Of a DNA stretch of 7,778 nucleotides, positions 5,539-7,778 are shown piece by piece. The position numbers were made by a program, and so were the translations under genes. Under the pieces are notes generated by a model. It was not told the origin of the DNA. It made no database searches and saw only the letters and a program-made list of their open reading frames with translations. Every line of letters begins with the position of its first letter. Within the stretch, counting starts at the first letter, position 1. Source of the DNA: a bacterium (lineage in GTDB: Bacteria; Patescibacteriota; Dojkabacteria; JAKAPS01; JAJZLI01); contig JAJZLI010000023.1 of the NCBI GenBank assembly GCA_021803645.1, positions 2,448-10,225 of the forward strand, in the 5' to 3' direction.

Positions 5539-5567
5539 TTGCAATACAACGATACTGCTTGTATAAT
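5539..5567 (+). promoter_or_regulatory. promoter of tuf-rpsJ-rplC
   Basis: TTGCAA (5539-5544) and a perfect TATAAT (5562-5567) are 17 bases apart. Transcription would begin around 5573-5574, leaving a leader of about 26 bases that is T-rich and has no Shine-Dalgarno site. It probably drives tuf and the ribosomal-protein genes behind it. Confidence 0.6.
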
Positions 5568-5599
5568 TGCTTATTATTTTATTTTAGTTAGATAATTTT

Positions 5600-6799
5600 A
5601 TGGTAGCTTTTGATAGATCTAAACCACATAAAAATGTAGGAACAATTGGGCATGTTGATCATGGTAAGACAACTCTTACTGCTGCAATATTGAGAGTTCT
5701 TGGTGCTGCAGGTTTTGCTGCTCAGAAAAAAGGGGTAGATTCTCTTGATGCTGCTCCAGAAGAGAAGGCAAGAGGAATTACTATTGCTACAGCTCATACT
5801 GAGTATGAAACAGAGAAATTTCATTATGCTCATGTAGATTGTCCTGGTCATGCTGATTATGTAAAAAACATGATAACAGGAGCAGCTCAGATGGATGGAG
5901 CTATTCTTGTAGTTGCAGCAACTGATGGTCCTATGCCTCAAACAAGAGAACATATTCTTCTTGCTCGTCAGGTAGGTGTACCAAAAATTGTTGTTTTCTT
6001 AAACAAGATTGATATGGTTGATGATCCTGAATTAGCAGAGTTAGTTGAAGTTGAGATAAGAGAATTACTTTCAAAATATGAATTTGATGGTGATGCTACT
6101 CCAATCATTAGAGGTAGTGCTCTTAAAGCTTTGGAATGCGGATGTGGAAAGGCTGATTGTGAGTGGTGTGGTCCTATTCTTCAACTAATGCAGAATGTAG
6201 ATGACTATGTTCCTGTACCAGAAAGAGATATTGATAAGCCTTTCTTGATGCCTATTGAAGACGTATTTTCTATTGAAGGTAGAGGTACTGTTGCAACAGG
6301 TAGGGTTGAAAGGGGAACTTTGAAGGTTAATGAAGAGGTTGAAATTGTTGGACTTGAAGAGAAGGTTAAGAAAACTGTTGTTACGGGAATTGAAATGTTT
6401 AATAAATCCCTTGATGATGCAAGAGCAGGAGATAATGTAGGTCTTCTTTTGAGAGGATTTAAGAGAGAGGAAATTCAAAGAGGTCAGGTTGTTGCAAAAT
6501 CAGGATCTATTACTCCTCACACAGAATTTGAAGCTGAAATTTATATTTTAACTAAAGAAGAGGGTGGAAGACATACTCCTTTTGTGACAGGGTACAGACC
6601 ACAATTTTATATAAGGACAACTGATGTAACTGGAGAAATTGCTCTTGCAGAAGGTACTGAAATGGCTCTTCCAGGGGATAATGTTAAAATGAATATTAGG
6701 CTTATAATGCCTGTAGCTTTAGAAGAAGGAATGCATTTTGCTATTAGAGAAGGTGGAAGGACTGTAGGTGCTGGTGTGATTAGTAAAATATTAAAATAA
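5600..6799 (+). CDS. tuf: translation elongation factor Tu
   Basis: EF-Tu carries aminoacyl-tRNA to the ribosomal A site and hydrolyses GTP on codon recognition. The 399 residues are full length. GTPase motifs are in order: GHVDHGKT (17-24), RGIT (58-61), DCPGH (80-84, with catalytic H84), NKID (135-138) and SALK (173-176). Domains II and III follow, with PFLMPIEDVFSIEGRGTVA (214-232), HTPFVTGYRPQFYIRT (325-340) and ending GVISKILK. The unusual part is the end of domain I, where the usual GDAEWE-type stretch is replaced by ECGCGKADCEWCGP (179-192), placing cysteines at 180, 182, 187 and 190, a possible zinc-binding knuckle. The gene has its own promoter and no Shine-Dalgarno site, and is followed after 21 bases by rpsJ. 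fusA is not directly upstream as it is in many bacteria. Confidence 0.98.
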   Translation: MVAFDRSKPHKNVGTIGHVDHGKTTLTAAILRVLGAAGFAAQKKGVDSLDAAPEEKARGITIATAHTEYETEKFHYAHVDCPGHADYVKNMITGAAQMDGAILVVAATDGPMPQTREHILLARQVGVPKIVVFLNKIDMVDDPELAELVEVEIRELLSKYEFDGDATPIIRGSALKALECGCGKADCEWCGPILQLMQNVDDYVPVPERDIDKPFLMPIEDVFSIEGRGTVATGRVERGTLKVNEEVEIVGLEEKVKKTVVTGIEMFNKSLDDARAGDNVGLLLRGFKREEIQRGQVVAKSGSITPHTEFEAEIYILTKEEGGRHTPFVTGYRPQFYIRTTDVTGEIALAEGTEMALPGDNVKMNIRLIMPVALEEGMHFAIREGGRTVGAGVISKILK

Positions 6800-6820
6800 A
6801 TTTTATTTGCTCTTTTTGTT

Positions 6821-7120
6821 ATGGATAGAATAAGGGTTAAATTAAAAGGATTTGATGTCCAAGTGCTTGATAAGTCTGCTCAACAGATTATATCATCTGC
6901 TGTATCTTCGGGAGCTAAGACCTCAGGTCCTATTCCCTTACCAACTAAGATAAAAAGATACACTGTCAATACGTCACCTCATGTAAATAAGCGTGCTATG
7001 GAAAGTTTTGAGATGAGGATTCATAAAAGAATTATAGATATTCTATCACCTACGAGTAAGACTATTGATGCCCTAACTCATCTACAATTACCTGTTGGGG
7101 TTGGAATCGAGATTAAGTAG
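6821..7120 (+). CDS. rpsJ: 30S ribosomal protein S10 (NusE)
   Basis: S10 belongs to the head of the small ribosomal subunit and, as NusE, also joins transcription antitermination complexes. The 99 residues match the family end to end: RIRVKLKGFDVQVLDKSA near the start, GPIPLPTKIKRYTV (36-49), SPHVNKRAMESFEMRIHKR (52-70), DILSPTSKTIDAL (73-85) and the C-terminal LPVGVGIEIK. The ATG at 6821 gives the expected short N-terminus. It is 21 bases after tuf with no promoter or Shine-Dalgarno site between them (the gap is T-rich), so it is read in the same transcript. It ends in TAG and is separated from rplC by 67 bases containing a perfect hairpin. Confidence 0.98.
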   Translation: MDRIRVKLKGFDVQVLDKSAQQIISSAVSSGAKTSGPIPLPTKIKRYTVNTSPHVNKRAMESFEMRIHKRIIDILSPTSKTIDALTHLQLPVGVGIEIK

Positions 7121-7140
7121 TACAAATTATATTGTTATAT

Positions 7141-7171
7141 TAAAATAGAAGCTTAGAAAACTTCTATTTTA
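7141..7171 (+). promoter_or_regulatory. 11-bp hairpin between rpsJ and rplC
   Basis: TAAAATAGAAG (7141-7151) and CTTCTATTTTA (7161-7171) are exact reverse complements around a 9-base loop. The RNA stem is AT-rich, followed by TTTATTGATT and then the rplC ATG 17 bases after the stem. It could be a weak internal terminator or attenuator, an RNA-processing site, or a binding site for autoregulation by a ribosomal protein. The T-tract is too poor for a strong terminator, and the operon evidently continues into rplC. Confidence 0.5.
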
Positions 7172-7187
7172 TTTATTGATTAAAAAT

Positions 7188-7778
7188 ATGAAGGCATTAA
7201 TTGGAATAAAGAAAAATATGACTCAAGTGTTTAAAGATAACGGGAAGGTCACTCCTGTAACTTTAATTGAAGTGTCAAATTGTTTTGTTTGTGGTCTCAA
7301 GAGTAAAGTAAGGGATGGTTATGATGCAACTATTCTAGGTCTTGGTGTAAAGAGACGTCCTTTAAAACCTGAAATTGGGAAGTATAAAGGTATGTCTGTT
7401 CCTAGGTATGTTAGAGAAGTTGGAGTGATTGATGGTGTCTCTATAGGGGATAAAATTTTACCTTCAGCGTTTGAAGTTGGTAGTAAAGTTAGTGTTACTT
7501 CAAAAACTAAAGGTAAGGGGTTTGCTGGTGTTGTTAAAAGGTGGAATTTCAAAGGAGGTCCAAAGACCCATGGAGGAGAATCTGGAAAATGGAGGCATCC
7601 TGGATCTATTGGTTCTAGGACAACTCCAGGTAATGTAAAGAAAGGTAAAAAAATGGGAGGTAGAATGGGTGGAGGTATGAATACTATTGTTCATTTAGAG
7701 GTTGTTGATATAAAGGATAATATTTTAGTTTTGCAGGGATCTGTTCCTGGAGCTACAGGAACACCTGTAGTTGTAAAA
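7188..7778 (+). CDS. rplC: 50S ribosomal protein L3 (3' end beyond window)
   Basis: L3 binds 23S rRNA early in large-subunit assembly and reaches toward the peptidyl transferase centre. The 197 codons present run in frame to the window edge. They cover MKALIGIKKNMTQVF at the start, the signature VTSKTKGKGFAGVVKRWNF (103-121), GGPKTHG, RHPGSIGSRTTPGNV (136-150), KKMGGRMGG and QGSVPGATGT near the end. Family members are about 205-215 residues, so only a short tail is missing. The ATG at 7188 gives the canonical N-terminus; there is no Shine-Dalgarno site. Two cysteines at 32 and 35 form a CxxC in the N-terminal barrel region, which I do not recall as usual. The place of the methylated glutamine in Escherichia coli L3 is not glutamine here, as in many bacteria. 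It follows rpsJ in the standard S10 operon order. Confidence 0.97.
   Translation, partial: MKALIGIKKNMTQVFKDNGKVTPVTLIEVSNCFVCGLKSKVRDGYDATILGLGVKRRPLKPEIGKYKGMSVPRYVREVGVIDGVSIGDKILPSAFEVGSKVSVTSKTKGKGFAGVVKRWNFKGGPKTHGGESGKWRHPGSIGSRTTPGNVKKGKKMGGRMGGGMNTIVHLEVVDIKDNILVLQGSVPGATGTPVVVK

Noticed and set aside
5588..5953. Minus-strand open frame of 121 codons, Ser/Cys-rich, opposite the start of tuf
   Set aside because: Shadow of the strongly conserved EF-Tu frame; its composition reflects reversed EF-Tu codons and it has no family resemblance or start signal.
6185..6478. Minus-strand open frame of 97 codons inside tuf
   Set aside because: Antisense shadow of EF-Tu domain II; no promoter or recognisable motif.
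7319..7694. Two minus-strand open frames opposite rplC
   Set aside because: Antisense to conserved L3 coding sequence; no supporting signals.
1..7778. CRISPR array, tandem repeats, replication origin or riboswitch
   Set aside because: No regularly spaced repeats, DnaA-box clusters or recognisable riboswitch cores were seen on either strand by eye.

Overview
This is an AT-rich bacterial window (about one third G+C by eye). It suggests a member of the Candidate Phyla Radiation (Patescibacteria): the genes are compact, almost no start has a Shine-Dalgarno sequence, and EF-Tu carries a four-cysteine insertion that I recall from some CPR EF-Tu proteins. The lineage call is inference; only a phylogeny of EF-Tu, S10 and L3 would settle it.

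Layout. 1-775: a small unknown gene with a strong Shine-Dalgarno site, meeting tail to tail a divergent HAM1/RdgB-type nucleotide pyrophosphatase on the minus strand. 776-1909: decayed accessory DNA, made of a DDE-transposase remnant with an internal deletion, joined directly to a frameshifted 3' fragment of a SAM-dependent methyltransferase. 1899-2560: a CYTH-fold protein and tRNA-Ser(UGA), both on the minus strand. 2561-2887: a gene-poor stretch with a possible minus-strand coding remnant and promoters at each end. 2888-3598: a Tat-type lipoprotein of unknown function. 3634-4465: an AlkD-like DNA glycosylase immediately downstream of tRNA-Ser(GCU), minus strand. 4466-5490: a divergent promoter region containing a 24-bp dyad, then a single-pass membrane protein that is probably translated from a leaderless mRNA. 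5491-7778: tuf (EF-Tu), rpsJ (S10) and rplC (L3, cut by the window end), the classical str/S10 junction and the head of a ribosomal-protein operon.

How it fits together. The right third is conserved translation machinery read as one unit from a good promoter upstream of tuf, with a hairpin between rpsJ and rplC that could tune L3 and downstream output. The left two thirds hold single housekeeping or repair genes (nucleotide-pool sanitation, alkylated-base repair, CYTH enzyme), two serine tRNAs, two exported proteins and mobile-element debris. Several promoters share a -35 of the form TTGCA(A/T). The standard genetic code suffices: tryptophan is TGG in the intact genes and no intact gene needs TGA to be sense.

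I see no complete new defence or mobile system. The most interesting items are the cysteine cluster in EF-Tu, the lack of Shine-Dalgarno sites with one leaderless gene, the tRNA-Ser/alkD arrangement, and the hairpin between rpsJ and rplC.
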